From: Mucilaginibacter limnophilus
GTDB taxonomy: Bacteria > Bacteroidota > Bacteroidia > Sphingobacteriales > Sphingobacteriaceae
Direction of reading: 5' to 3'
Length of the DNA stretch: 64,000 nucleotides
Assembly: GCF_004005815.1 (NCBI RefSeq)
Contig: NZ_SACK01000007.1
Span: 186,001-250,000 of the forward strand
The notes below the pieces were generated by a model that saw nothing but the letters and a program-made list of their open reading frames with translations, was not told the DNA's origin and ran no database searches. The position numbers were made by a program, and so were the translations under genes. Below are positions 9,992 to 18,583 of this stretch, piece after piece. Every line of letters starts with the position of its first letter. Position 1 is the first letter of the stretch.

Positions 9992-10017
9992 TAAATTGTA
10001 TAGTTTATTGATTTGAT

Positions 10018-10053
10018 GAAAGGCGGGTAGTTATGCTATCTGCCTTTCTTTTT
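10018..10053 (+). terminator. Terminator between convergent genes, overlapping the PAP2 3' end
   Basis: Stem of 13 pairs, GAAAGGCGGGTAG with CTATCTGCCTTTC (two G-T pairs), loop TTATG, then TTTTT. The right half codes for the last residues of the PAP2 protein. Confidence 0.8.
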
Positions 10054-10704
10054 AAAGAGCGCCGTATTCCACTTTTTAGCATGCAAAAACTTTTTGCTTT
10101 CAATCCAGCTTAACCAAACAACGGTTAGCAAAACGCCAATAGCCGAACCGGCTACTACATCCTCGAAAAAATGTTCGCTTAAATACATACGCGAATAGCC
10201 GGTAAGTATGGCTATGATGAGTAAAAGCAGATTTACAGGTTTTTTTCCTGAAAAATAGGCCAGCACTACTGCAGTAGAAAATACCGTAACCGAATGTCCT
10301 GAAGGAAAGCTGTGCAGTTTATAAATTTCTACACCCTCCACAAAATGTATTTCGCCTAATCGTGTAGCAAAATAAAGCTGCGGTCGGGGAGCATCAAAAA
10401 AGTGTTTTAGTATCTGTGCGAAAATAGAAGTGACCGCATAGCTGCTTACAAGCAAAAAAGCCTTGCGGTAACTAAAAAAACACAATAGTATCACTGCTAT
10501 GGCAATAGTAAGCAGTCCGTCGCCAAAATAAGTGGCGTATTTGAAAAAGAAATCGGCAAAGCCATGGTAATAGCGGTTTACAGCGAAGTAAATTTCTTCT
10601 TTTGTGTAGATAAGCTTTACAACAAGGCAGGCGCATAAAAGCAGCAGGTACAGGATAAAAAACAGGTTGATCCGTTTTAATACATCTTTTACCCCTATAT
10701 TCAT
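10036..10704 (-). CDS. PAP2 superfamily phosphatase
   Basis: A membrane phosphatase of 222 residues from the chosen start. The three PAP2 motifs are intact: K-x6-RP (KHFFDAPRP), PSGHS, and SR-x5-H-x3-D (SRMYLSEHFFED). Five or six hydrophobic segments surround them, so the active site faces the periplasm. Typical substrates are undecaprenyl diphosphate, lipid A phosphates or phosphatidate; which one cannot be told. A longer reading to 10821 runs into the divergent permease gene; the ATG at 10704 is preferred because TTAATTTG (one base off the -7 consensus) lies 6 nt before it. Confidence 0.88.
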   Translation of the reverse strand: MNIGVKDVLKRINLFFILYLLLLCACLVVKLIYTKEEIYFAVNRYYHGFADFFFKYATYFGDGLLTIAIAVILLCFFSYRKAFLLVSSYAVTSIFAQILKHFFDAPRPQLYFATRLGEIHFVEGVEIYKLHSFPSGHSVTVFSTAVVLAYFSGKKPVNLLLLIIAILTGYSRMYLSEHFFEDVVAGSAIGVLLTVVWLSWIESKKFLHAKKWNTALFKKKGR

Positions 10705-10748
10705 GTGGTGCAAATTAAGCATATACTTAAGCAATGCAAAAAAATGGT

Positions 10749-10756
10749 TATGTTTG
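10749..10756 (+). promoter_or_regulatory. -7 box TATGTTTG of the APC permease gene
   Basis: Exact TAnnTTTG, 28 nt before the ATG at 10785, in the short region shared with the divergent PAP2 gene. Confidence 0.5.
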
Positions 10757-10784
10757 GAGTTGATTGGCCTCAATAAAGAAATAA

Positions 10785-12497
10785 ATGTCGAAGAACATCT
10801 TTCGTAGAAAATCTGTCGCAAAAATATTAGCCGACGTTGAATGCGGTTTCAGCGACGCCGAGCACCCGGGCACTGCGCAGGCCCATCTTACCAAAGCACT
10901 TAATGTAAAAGACCTTACCCTGATGGGTATTGCCGCCGTTGTAGGTGCGGGCATATTTTCAACTATAGGCGAAGCCGCTTTTCAGGGCGGGCCGGGGGTA
11001 AGTATCTTATTTATCATTACAGCAGTAACCTGCGGATTTTCGGCGCTTTGCTACGCAGAATTTGCCTCGCGCATACCTGTGGCAGGCAGTGCCTACACTT
11101 ATGCTTATGCCTCGTTTGGTGAACTGATTGCCTGGATAATTGGCTGGGATTTGCTTATGGAATACGCCATCGGTAATATAGCCGTAGCGATATCATGGAG
11201 CGAATACTTTGTAAACCTGCTGGAAGGGTTTCACATCAGTATGCCATCGTATCTTACTATGGATTATTACTCGGCGCTTACGGCGCACGAGCAGGTAGCA
11301 AACTTAACCGCTGCAGGCAACGTTGCTGAGATAACCGACCGTATGCGCCATGCCGCTATGGCATTTGAAACCGCACCAGGCGCAGGTAGCTTTAAATTGA
11401 TAGCCAATATTCCGGCACTGGCTATTACGGTACTGATCACATGGCTGGTATATATTGGGATACGTGAAACAAAAAAGGCTACCAATGCTATGGTTTTGTT
11501 AAAGGTAGCCATTGTAATAGTGGTTATTTTATTAGGCTTTTTCTATGTTACACCGGCTAACTGGTCGCCATTTTTACCGAATGGGTTTGGCGGGGTAATG
11601 AAAGGTGTTTCGGGTGTATTTTTTGCTTATATAGGGTTTGATGCCATATCAACTACCGCCGAAGAGTGCAAGAATCCGCAAAAAGACCTGCCAAAAGGTA
11701 TGATCTATTCTTTGCTGATCTGTACGGTATTATACGTGCTTATCGCCCTGGTGTTAACCGGTATGGTAAGCTATAAAGATTTGCAGGTTGGCGACCCACT
11801 GGCCTTCGTATTTGCCAAGGTAGGCCTAACCAAAATAAGCTATGTGATATCCATAAGCGCGGTAATAGCAACTGCAAGCGTACTGCTGATATTTCAGCTT
11901 GGCCAGCCGCGTATATGGATGAGCATGAGCCGAGACGGACTGTTACCAAAAGCCTTCTCCCGCATCCATCCTAAGTATAAAACGCCATCATTTGCAACCA
12001 TTGTAACCGGTTTTGTGGTGGCTATACCGGCCTTGTTTTTGAATCTTACCGAGGTAACCAACCTTACCAGCATAGGTACCTTGTTTGCCTTTGTATTGGT
12101 TTGCGGAGGGGTATTATTACTGCCAAAAGAACAGGCGCAGCAGGGACGTTTTAAACTTCCTTATATCAACTCCCAATTCATTATGCCGGTACTGTTTTTG
12201 GCGGCTGTTATTGCGTTCTGGAAACCGATGCTGAATATGTTTACAGCTGATGATGTGCACCAGAAATTTCCGTATATGCTGTTTATTCTGTTGTCAACCT
12301 CGTTAACCGTGCTGTCGGTTATTAAAAAGCTGTCGCTGATACCGGTATTAGGTTTGCTAAGCTGTTTTTACCTGATGGCCGAACTGGAATATGAAAGCTG
12401 GATACGTTTTTTAATATGGCTGATTATAGGCCTTGTGATTTACTTCGGATACAGTTACCGTAATAGTGCGTTGGGAAAATCTGCTCAAAACGAGTAA
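10785..12497 (+). CDS. APC superfamily amino acid permease (cationic amino acid transporter type)
   Basis: A 570-residue transporter with about 14 hydrophobic segments. The first helix carries the APC substrate motif GIAAVVGAGIFSTIG (about 47-61), followed by GPGVSILFIITAV and CYAEFASRIPVAGSAYTY, typical of the YfnA/CAT branch. SGVFFAYIGFDAISTTAEE (about 278-296) is the conserved helix 6-7 loop. The length and C-terminal two extra helices suit the cationic amino acid transporter subgroup. Substrate not determinable. It starts 80 bp from the divergent PAP2 gene. Confidence 0.92.
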   Translation: MSKNIFRRKSVAKILADVECGFSDAEHPGTAQAHLTKALNVKDLTLMGIAAVVGAGIFSTIGEAAFQGGPGVSILFIITAVTCGFSALCYAEFASRIPVAGSAYTYAYASFGELIAWIIGWDLLMEYAIGNIAVAISWSEYFVNLLEGFHISMPSYLTMDYYSALTAHEQVANLTAAGNVAEITDRMRHAAMAFETAPGAGSFKLIANIPALAITVLITWLVYIGIRETKKATNAMVLLKVAIVIVVILLGFFYVTPANWSPFLPNGFGGVMKGVSGVFFAYIGFDAISTTAEECKNPQKDLPKGMIYSLLICTVLYVLIALVLTGMVSYKDLQVGDPLAFVFAKVGLTKISYVISISAVIATASVLLIFQLGQPRIWMSMSRDGLLPKAFSRIHPKYKTPSFATIVTGFVVAIPALFLNLTEVTNLTSIGTLFAFVLVCGGVLLLPKEQAQQGRFKLPYINSQFIMPVLFLAAVIAFWKPMLNMFTADDVHQKFPYMLFILLSTSLTVLSVIKKLSLIPVLGLLSCFYLMAELEYESWIRFLIWLIIGLVIYFGYSYRNSALGKSAQNE

Positions 12498-12579
12498 TAG
12501 CTTTAAATTGTTGATAATCGATGCTATCATAAGTGCATGTTAATAATTCTTTTTCATCACTTTCAAACAAAACATTACT

Positions 12580-12596
12580 TTTAGCGTCACGCTAAA
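12580..12596. repeat. Perfect short dyad TTTAGCG-TCA-CGCTAAA upstream of trxA
   Basis: A 7-bp inverted repeat with a 3-nt spacer, in the 209-bp gap between the permease and trxA, about 110 bp before the trxA start. No T-run follows, so it is not a terminator; it could be an operator. Confidence 0.5.
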
Positions 12597-12706
12597 GTTA
12601 GCCGTACGTGTGAAGATAATCTTATTGTCACATTGTCAGGCGGGTACTTGTGGCAAGCGTTTTGATTAATAATATTTGTATAACAAAAATTAAAGAAAGT
12701 AAAATC

Positions 12707-13024
12707 ATGGCTTTAGAAATAACTGATGCAAACTTCGAAGAACTTGTATTAAAATCAGATAAACCAGTGTTAGTTGATTTTTGGGCAGAATGGTGCGGTC
12801 CTTGTCGCATGGTTGGCCCGGTGGTTGAAGAGTTGGCTAAAGAATATGACGGCAAGGCCGTAGTAGGTAAAGTAAATGTTGACTACAACCCAGGTATTTC
12901 AATGAAGTTTGGCATACGTAATATACCCGCATTGCTGTTCTTCAAAAACGGCGAAATAGTTGACAAACAAATTGGCGCAGTGCCAAAATCAATTTTAGCT
13001 AACAAGCTTAACGCGCAGGTATAA
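12707..13024 (+). CDS. trxA: Thioredoxin
   Basis: A 105-residue classical thioredoxin, the general protein disulfide reductase used with thioredoxin reductase. The active site WCGPC has Cys30 and Cys33, with D24 (VDFWAEWCGPC), the cis-Pro in IRNIPALLFF and the terminal helix. The start is the ATG giving MALEITDANFEEL; longer readings from 12650 add residues unlike the family. AATATTTG, one base off the -7 consensus, lies about 30 nt upstream. No signal peptide, so cytoplasmic. A terminator follows. Confidence 0.97.
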   Translation: MALEITDANFEELVLKSDKPVLVDFWAEWCGPCRMVGPVVEELAKEYDGKAVVGKVNVDYNPGISMKFGIRNIPALLFFKNGEIVDKQIGAVPKSILANKLNAQV

Positions 13025-13044
13025 TTAGTCCTGCTTGACGAAAT

Positions 13045-13078
13045 AAAAAAGCGTTGCAATTTTTGCAGCGCTTTTTTT
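13045..13078 (+). terminator. Terminator after trxA
   Basis: A-run, then stem GCGTTGCAA/TTGCAGCGC (one G-T pair) with TTT loop, then seven T. Confidence 0.9.
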
Positions 13079-13096
13079 GTTATATATTAGTTTTCA

Positions 13097-14014
13097 ATGC
13101 AGCTATCCGACGATCAGCATATACGGCAATTGGCAAACCTCGAACTGCTTGCACGACAGGTAGTGGAAGGGTTTATTACAGGCCTCCACCAAAGTCCTTT
13201 TCATGGCTTTTCGGCCGAGTTTGCCGAGCATCGCCTGTACAACAATGGCGAATCGGTAAAAAATATCGACTGGAAACTGATGGCCCGTACCGATAAGCTG
13301 TTTGTAAAGCAGTTTGAAGAAGAAACCAACCTACGTTGCTATCTACTGCTGGATACATCTTCGTCAATGAATTACCCGGAAAAGGGCATGAGTAAACTGC
13401 AATTCTCGGTATATGCTATTGCTTCGCTGATGTATCTGTTCAAAAAACAGCGTGATGCGTTCGGTTTATGCACTTTTTCCAATCAAGTGAATCTGCTTAC
13501 ACCCGCCCGCTCAACAAGTACACATTTGTTTTATCTGTTTGCCGAGCTTGAAAAAGCGTACAATAATGCCAAAGCCAACACTACTACCAATATAGCCGAT
13601 GCCCTGCACTATATGGCGCTCGAGATACACAAACGCTCAATGGTGATCATCTTCAGCGATATGCTGGAAAATAACATGAGCGATGAAAAACTGCAGCAGC
13701 TTTTTGCCGCCATACAGCATCTTAAATTTAACAAGCATGAGGTGGTGATCTTTAATGTGAACGATAAAGCCAGTGAACTCGACTTTAATTTCGATAACCG
13801 CCCATATCATTTTATCGATATAGAAAGCGGCGACGAAGTAAAAGTACACCCGAACCGCATACGCGATACCTATCGTACCGCCCTGCAGCAGTACCGTCAT
13901 CAGCTCGAACTAAAATGCGCGCAATATCATATCGACCTGGTTGATGCCAACATTAACGACGGTTACAACGAGATATTAAAAGCTTATCTGCTTAAAAGGA
14001 ACAGGATGATTTAG
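13097..14014 (+). CDS. DUF58 domain protein (vWA-like)
   Basis: A 305-residue cytoplasmic protein of the DUF58 family. The N-terminal block HGFSAEFAEHRLYNNGESVKNIDWK (written here in part: FAEHRLYNNGE, NIDWK) is the DUF58 signature, followed by a von Willebrand A-like fold with a partial MIDAS, LLLDTSSSMNYP (about 90-101), and TTNIADALHYMA. Family members usually sit with a MoxR AAA ATPase and BatA/BatB genes in Bacteroidota aerotolerance operons; none of these is beside it here. TAGTTTTC, one base off the -7 box, lies directly before the ATG. Role unknown. Confidence 0.88.
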   Translation: MQLSDDQHIRQLANLELLARQVVEGFITGLHQSPFHGFSAEFAEHRLYNNGESVKNIDWKLMARTDKLFVKQFEEETNLRCYLLLDTSSSMNYPEKGMSKLQFSVYAIASLMYLFKKQRDAFGLCTFSNQVNLLTPARSTSTHLFYLFAELEKAYNNAKANTTTNIADALHYMALEIHKRSMVIIFSDMLENNMSDEKLQQLFAAIQHLKFNKHEVVIFNVNDKASELDFNFDNRPYHFIDIESGDEVKVHPNRIRDTYRTALQQYRHQLELKCAQYHIDLVDANINDGYNEILKAYLLKRNRMI

Positions 14015-14159
14015 TGATTGGATGATAGGGATGGAGTGTCTGTGCAGATTGAAAATACTTCACATAAACCGTGGTTTAACATATTTTTATCTTTTTTAAA
14101 CAAATCCGTTAAAATTGCCTTAATCAATAATCACAGCTGATAATATTTTATTCTTATAT

Positions 14160-15626
14160 ATGAGACTGCCTATCGTAAGGAAACCCATCAGAGTAAACCC
14201 CGATTCTAAACGTGTTATAGCCCGCTTCTTTTTTAACGGGAATGACAGGGCAAAACAGGTAATACAACGTGTAATGGTTATAAGTGAAGACGCTGCCTTC
14301 GGTATAGTGTCTCCGTTACTGCAGGAGTATTCAAAAAGACACCGTAACATTACCCGTGTACTTAATCGTCACTGCAGCAAATTAAAACCACTTTTTGAGG
14401 AACTGGGTATTGATTTTGATACGCTTACCGTTTACCGTAAACTCCTGCTTGGTTCGTATTTTACACATGAGTATTCAATTGAGTCGGCGGCATTCTTCAA
14501 CCCGTCGATAGTTGACGATCCGGATCAAACAGAACTTGAAGAAGGCGAACGCCGGGTGATCATGAGTTTTAGGGCAGTGGGCGAGGGCCACATATCATCC
14601 ATTACCTTCCGCCGGGCACTTTTCGACAAGAATAACAATATCACCGTTTTGCCTGCCGGGAATTACATCGATGAGGCCGAGATCATCCGTAACGCGGTGT
14701 ATAATAAAAGGCTGTTTTTTGAAAAAGCCATCGCCACACAGATAAACATTGATGTGCTGAAAGAGCTGGAATCAAAGCTCGATCACCATTTTGAATATTC
14801 TAACCTGCGCCGCATTATACTTGATTCGCAGAAATTGCAGGAGAGCGATGTGCTAAGGCTTGAATACGATAAAGTGCTTTGGCTGGCCGACTCGTATTAC
14901 GAAATTGTGTTCTCGTTGGATACTGATATATCTGACAGGGTTATCTTCCCGATATCCGAATACGAACGAAAAGGTATTGAGGATGCCCGCTTTGTGAAGT
15001 TTATTGAAGAAGACGGTACGCCGGTTTATTATGCCACTTATACCGCTTACGATGGCGCGCTGATAATGCCAAAACTGCTGCAAACCACCGATTTTTATAA
15101 CTTTCGTATTATGCCGCTTTATGGAGCAGGTGCGCAGAACAAAAATCTTGCGCTGTTCCCTAGAAAGATAAACGGCAAATATGCCATGATATCACGTATC
15201 GACGGGTGCAACAACTATATCATGTATTCGGATAAGATAAACATATGGGAAAAACCCGTGCTGTTGCAGGAACCGCGCTTTACCTGGGAGTTTATTCAGA
15301 TAGGTAACTGCGGTTCGCCAATAGAAACAGAACATGGCTGGATTATGATAACCCACGGCGTAGGACCAATGCGCAGGTATGTTTTGGGCGCAAGCTTATT
15401 GAAGCTTGATGATCCGTCTGTTGAAATAGGCAGGTTAAAAGAGCCGCTAATTATCCCCAACAGCGACGAGCGTGAAGGTTATGTACCCAATGTAATTTAC
15501 TCGTGCGGCGCTATAGTGAACAACAATAAGCTTATCATCCCTTACGGCTTGTCTGACTATTCAACATCATTTGTAGAAGTTGGCCTTGACGACCTGATAA
15601 ACAAGCTGAAGGAAGACGGAATATAA
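14160..15626 (+). CDS. GH130-like glycoside phosphorylase/hydrolase with helical N-terminal extension
   Basis: A 488-residue protein. Residues from about 170 form a five-bladed propeller like GH130: GIEDARFVKF (about 276-285), TAYDGALIMPKL, NLALFPRKINGKYAMISRID, GNCGSPIETEHGWIMITHGV and GYVPNVIYSCGAI, matching the repeated pattern of mannoside phosphorylases. Residues 1-170 are mostly helical and basic and are not part of the basic GH130 fold. No signal peptide, so it works in the cytoplasm, as phosphorylases do. The catalytic Asp and phosphate-binding residues cannot be assigned with certainty by eye, so phosphorylase versus hydrolase is open. Confidence 0.75.
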   Translation: MRLPIVRKPIRVNPDSKRVIARFFFNGNDRAKQVIQRVMVISEDAAFGIVSPLLQEYSKRHRNITRVLNRHCSKLKPLFEELGIDFDTLTVYRKLLLGSYFTHEYSIESAAFFNPSIVDDPDQTELEEGERRVIMSFRAVGEGHISSITFRRALFDKNNNITVLPAGNYIDEAEIIRNAVYNKRLFFEKAIATQINIDVLKELESKLDHHFEYSNLRRIILDSQKLQESDVLRLEYDKVLWLADSYYEIVFSLDTDISDRVIFPISEYERKGIEDARFVKFIEEDGTPVYYATYTAYDGALIMPKLLQTTDFYNFRIMPLYGAGAQNKNLALFPRKINGKYAMISRIDGCNNYIMYSDKINIWEKPVLLQEPRFTWEFIQIGNCGSPIETEHGWIMITHGVGPMRRYVLGASLLKLDDPSVEIGRLKEPLIIPNSDEREGYVPNVIYSCGAIVNNNKLIIPYGLSDYSTSFVEVGLDDLINKLKEDGI

Positions 15627-15649
15627 CAATCGCATTACATGTACCGTGA

Positions 15650-15657
15650 TATATTTG
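15650..15657 (+). promoter_or_regulatory. -7 box TATATTTG before the VOC gene
   Basis: Exact TAnnTTTG, 36 nt before the ATG at 15694. A hairpin (AAGCC/GGCTT outer stem, TGC/GCA inner stem, 15662-15687) followed by TTTT would lie at the very start of the transcript; alternatively that hairpin ends the GH130-like transcript. Confidence 0.45.
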
Positions 15658-15693
15658 CAATAAGCCGTGCTAACATGCAGGGCTTTTGTAAAT

Positions 15694-16191
15694 ATGGATA
15701 ACTACATCATTCCGGCTAAAACGCGCATTGGGCATGTTCATTTAAAAGTGAGCGACCTACAGCGTGCGCTCGATTTTTATTGCAGCCTGCTTGGCTTTCA
15801 GTTGATGCAGACCTACGACGACCAGGCCGCGTTTATCTCCGCAGGCGGTTATCATCACCACATTGGTTTGAACACCTGGTACAGCAAGGGTGGCCCACCG
15901 GCCGCTGAAAATGCAGCCGGATTGTTTCACACAGCAATCCTTTACCCCGAGCGCAAAGATCTGGCAGTGGCGCTAAAGCGATTGATTGCCGCCAAATACC
16001 CTATCACGGGAGCGTCTGATCATGGTGTGTCTGAAGCTATCTACCTTGACGACCCCGATCACAATGGCGTTGAACTATACTGGGACAGGCCACGCGAACA
16101 ATGGCCGCTGAATGCGCAAGGGCAGGTTGATATGTACACCCGCCGTCTGGATATTGAAGGGTTATTGGCTGAAGTTGATGAGGAACAGTAA
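15694..16191 (+). CDS. VOC family protein, catechol-2,3-dioxygenase-like
   Basis: A 165-residue protein with two VOC (glyoxalase/extradiol dioxygenase) halves. Metal-binding candidates are the first His pair in RIGHVHLKV (about 14-18), the His in GLFHTAILYP (about 85) and the Glu in GVELYWDRP (about 130), in the arrangement of extradiol dioxygenases. The family motif YHHHIGLNTW (about 59-68) is typical of the CatE-like branch. Start at ATG 15694 gives the normal N-terminus. Substrate unknown; no aromatic degradation genes are nearby, so actual activity may differ. Confidence 0.85.
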   Translation: MDNYIIPAKTRIGHVHLKVSDLQRALDFYCSLLGFQLMQTYDDQAAFISAGGYHHHIGLNTWYSKGGPPAAENAAGLFHTAILYPERKDLAVALKRLIAAKYPITGASDHGVSEAIYLDDPDHNGVELYWDRPREQWPLNAQGQVDMYTRRLDIEGLLAEVDEEQ

Positions 16192-16195
16192 GGTT

Positions 16196-16221
16196 CATGC
16201 CGAGTTTATTTCGGCATCTCA
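16196..16221. repeat. Intergenic hairpin of the TCATGCYGA family, copy 1
   Basis: TCATGCCGA and TCGGCATCTCA form a 7-bp stem (16197-16203 with 16211-16217) around GTTTATT. A second member at 29315-29341 keeps the same frame but has T-A where this one has C-G. Confidence 0.7.
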
Positions 16222-16244
16222 TATGTAAAGCAATGATGAGGCGC

Positions 16245-16946
16245 TTACTTCAACTCCTTAATCATAATATTCCTGAAAGCCACTTTGCCGCCATGCGCCT
16301 GTAATGCTATGCGCCCTTTTTTAGCCGATCCATAATCCGGCACGTCTTTCCATTTGCCTTCGGTTTTCTTTTTGATCCATTCGGATGTCCAGGCGTCAAA
16401 CTGCAAAATCTTTTCGGCATTAAGCCAATGCTCAACATGCCCCTTGTTAAAAACAATACGGCTGGTGTTCCACTCACCGGCAGGTTTTAATTGTTTTTTA
16501 TCATCGGGCAGATGCATGGCATAGTCGGCACCGGCTTTTTGCCATGGCTCCAGTGTGCCGGGCCAGCCTGTCTCATCTATTAACTGGTACTCGGGGCCGG
16601 TTAAAAAAGTGTAAGGATATTTCGCATCTTCAACAACATGGTACATAACACCACTGTTGCTGCCCTTGCCAATGCGCCAGTCCCACATCAGCTCAAAATT
16701 TTCATATTCTTTATCGGTAACAATGTCACCGGTTACATCCTCATAGGGCGTTTCAATGCATTCCAGTACGCCGTCTTTTGCAACCCAGTTCTTTATTTCC
16801 CCGGATTTATTATAGGCATGCCATCCCTTAAGCGTTTTGCCGTCAAAAAGGCTTGTCCAGCCTACATTTTGTTGCTCCTTTATATGTGAAGCAAGGCATA
16901 TAACAGCAATAGCGATCAGGATGGTAAAGGTCAGTCTGATCTTCAT
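16245..16946 (-). CDS. DUF1080 (3-keto-disaccharide hydrolase-like) secreted protein
   Basis: A 233-residue protein with a signal peptide (MKIRLTFTILIAIAVICLAS) and one DUF1080 domain, a concanavalin-like jelly roll. Signatures: WTSLFDGKTLKGWHAY, DGVLECIETPYEDVTGDI, ENFELMWDWRIGKGSNSGVMY and GPEYQLIDE, then KKGRIALQAHGGKVAFRNIMI at the end, the usual terminal block. Family members have been linked to hydrolysis of 3-keto-sugars; here there is no adjacent oxidoreductase of the GFO/IDH family, so that role is only inference. Start at the ATG giving the signal peptide. Confidence 0.9.
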   Translation of the reverse strand: MKIRLTFTILIAIAVICLASHIKEQQNVGWTSLFDGKTLKGWHAYNKSGEIKNWVAKDGVLECIETPYEDVTGDIVTDKEYENFELMWDWRIGKGSNSGVMYHVVEDAKYPYTFLTGPEYQLIDETGWPGTLEPWQKAGADYAMHLPDDKKQLKPAGEWNTSRIVFNKGHVEHWLNAEKILQFDAWTSEWIKKKTEGKWKDVPDYGSAKKGRIALQAHGGKVAFRNIMIKELK

Positions 16947-17053
16947 AATATAGTAAATTGGTAACAACAAAGTTGATTAATTATTTGCATGTTGACAACA
17001 ACTGTTCAGCTACTTTCGCACATTAACCCTATCTTTACCGCCTTAACTGTGAT

Positions 17054-17785
17054 ATGAACAAAACTGTAACGCCCTATCGCGACGAGCAGGCTACCAAAAA
17101 GCAGCAGGTGGCCGATATGTTTAACAACATTTCAAAAACCTACGATTTTCTGAACCACTTTATGTCGCTGGGTATTGATATTATCTGGCGGAAAAAGGCA
17201 ATAGGCGAACTTAAACAGGATAAACCAAAACTGATACTGGACGTGGCTACCGGTACGGGCGATTTCGCTTTCGAGGCCTTATCCATACTTAAGCCTGAAA
17301 AGATTATTGGGGTAGATATATCACAGGGGATGCTTGACATCGCCAAACAAAAAATAGCTAAACGCGGACTTGGTGATAAGTTTGAAATAAAACTGGGTGA
17401 TTCGGAAGGCTTGCCTTTTACCAGCAATGAGTTTGACGCGGTGACAGTAGCTTACGGCGTGCGCAATTTTGAAAACCTTGAAGCTGGTTTGGCTGATATT
17501 TTTCGTGTGCTTAAGCCAGGTGGTAAAGCGGTTGTGCTTGAATTTTCAAAGCCGAAGGCGTTCCCTATAAAACAATTGTACAACTTTTACTTTTCATATA
17601 TAACACCCGGCATTGGTAAGCTTTTTTCAAAAGATTCAAGGGCATATTCATACCTGCCTGAGTCGGTAGCGGCCTTTCCGGATGGAAAAAGTTTTACCGC
17701 GCTGATGGACAAAATTGGGTTTAAGCATACCAAAAGCAGGCCTTTGGCGTTTGGTATTTGTTCAATTTACACCGGTGTAAAATAA
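17054..17785 (+). CDS. ubiE: Demethylmenaquinone methyltransferase
   Basis: A 243-residue SAM-dependent C-methyltransferase (UbiE/MenG) making menaquinone from demethylmenaquinone. Motif I is LILDVATGTGDFAF (about 60-73), followed by VDISQGMLDIA, GDSEGLPF, VTVAYGVRNFEN and LKPGGKAVVLEFSKP, all standard for UbiE. YDFLNHFMSLGIDIIWRKK is the family N-terminal signature. TATCTTTA, one base off the -7 consensus, lies about 16 nt before the ATG. The next gene begins directly after its stop codon, so both are co-transcribed. Confidence 0.96.
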   Translation: MNKTVTPYRDEQATKKQQVADMFNNISKTYDFLNHFMSLGIDIIWRKKAIGELKQDKPKLILDVATGTGDFAFEALSILKPEKIIGVDISQGMLDIAKQKIAKRGLGDKFEIKLGDSEGLPFTSNEFDAVTVAYGVRNFENLEAGLADIFRVLKPGGKAVVLEFSKPKAFPIKQLYNFYFSYITPGIGKLFSKDSRAYSYLPESVAAFPDGKSFTALMDKIGFKHTKSRPLAFGICSIYTGVK

Positions 17786-18514
17786 ATGAGATACGTTTAC
17801 CTGCTGTTTATTGCTGTGTTTGGTTTTGCAGGGACAAGCTATGCCCAGCGCGTACCGGCATGGGGCGGAGGTGCCGATTTAACCGACTTCAGCTTTGGCT
17901 TTACGTTCAGTTATGTGCAAAGCTATTTAAAAATAAACAAGCAATTTTACTGGGAAGATCCTTTTATTGACCCTCAGTCGGGCCTGCCTGTTACTCCAGG
18001 CCTTACAAGCATCAGTTCGCCCGACGCACCCGGATTTGCGGTTGGATTACTAGCACGCTATACTTTAACATCGCATCTTGAGGCAAGGATTACTCCCTCA
18101 ATTGTTTTTGCCGACCGTAAGCTGATCTACACCTACAATGACGACACTATGGTAGAAAAGCAGGTGAACAATACCATGATTGATATGCCGCTGCTGTTAA
18201 AACTTAAGTCGGACAGGTTGGGCGATTTCAGAGGATATCTTATCGGCGGCGCCAAGCTGTCGGGAGCCGTAGGGCGCAAAACTACCGATGCCGAAAAAGG
18301 CCTTTTAGACAAGATGGTAAAAAACAAACGCATGTATGCGTCGTATGAAGTCGGCATAGGCTGCGATATTTATTTTGAGTTCTTCAAAATGTCACCCGAA
18401 TTAAAAATATCAAACAGCTTTGGCGATATTCTGGTAAAGGAAAATCATCCTTACTCGGCGCCGCTTAGCGGACTTGCGTTGCATACGCTGCAATTCAGCC
18501 TGTATTTCGAATAA
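17786..18514 (+). CDS. porT: PorT-family outer membrane beta-barrel protein
   Basis: A 242-residue protein with a signal peptide (MRYVYLLFIAVFGFAGTSYAQ) and a body of amphipathic strands ending in LHTLQFSLYFE. Features typical of PorT/SprT, a component needed for the type IX secretion system: FSFGFTFSYVQSYLKI near the start, PGFAVGLLARY, and the late block YEVGIGCDIYFEFFKMSPELK with NSFGDILV. Its start abuts the ubiE stop; ubiE next to porT is, from memory, a recurring arrangement in Bacteroidota. No other T9SS gene lies in the window. Confidence 0.78.
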   Translation: MRYVYLLFIAVFGFAGTSYAQRVPAWGGGADLTDFSFGFTFSYVQSYLKINKQFYWEDPFIDPQSGLPVTPGLTSISSPDAPGFAVGLLARYTLTSHLEARITPSIVFADRKLIYTYNDDTMVEKQVNNTMIDMPLLLKLKSDRLGDFRGYLIGGAKLSGAVGRKTTDAEKGLLDKMVKNKRMYASYEVGIGCDIYFEFFKMSPELKISNSFGDILVKENHPYSAPLSGLALHTLQFSLYFE

Positions 18515-18583
18515 CATCGTTACCAAAAACCGACAGAAAGTACATCCCAAAAACATAACTTCGCTGCCTTAGTTATTATAACT

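Noticed and set aside
10705-10821. Longer PAP2 reading overlapping the divergent permease gene
   Set aside because: The extra 39 residues are polar, unlike the family, and would overlap another start; the ATG at 10704 sits behind a near -7 box.
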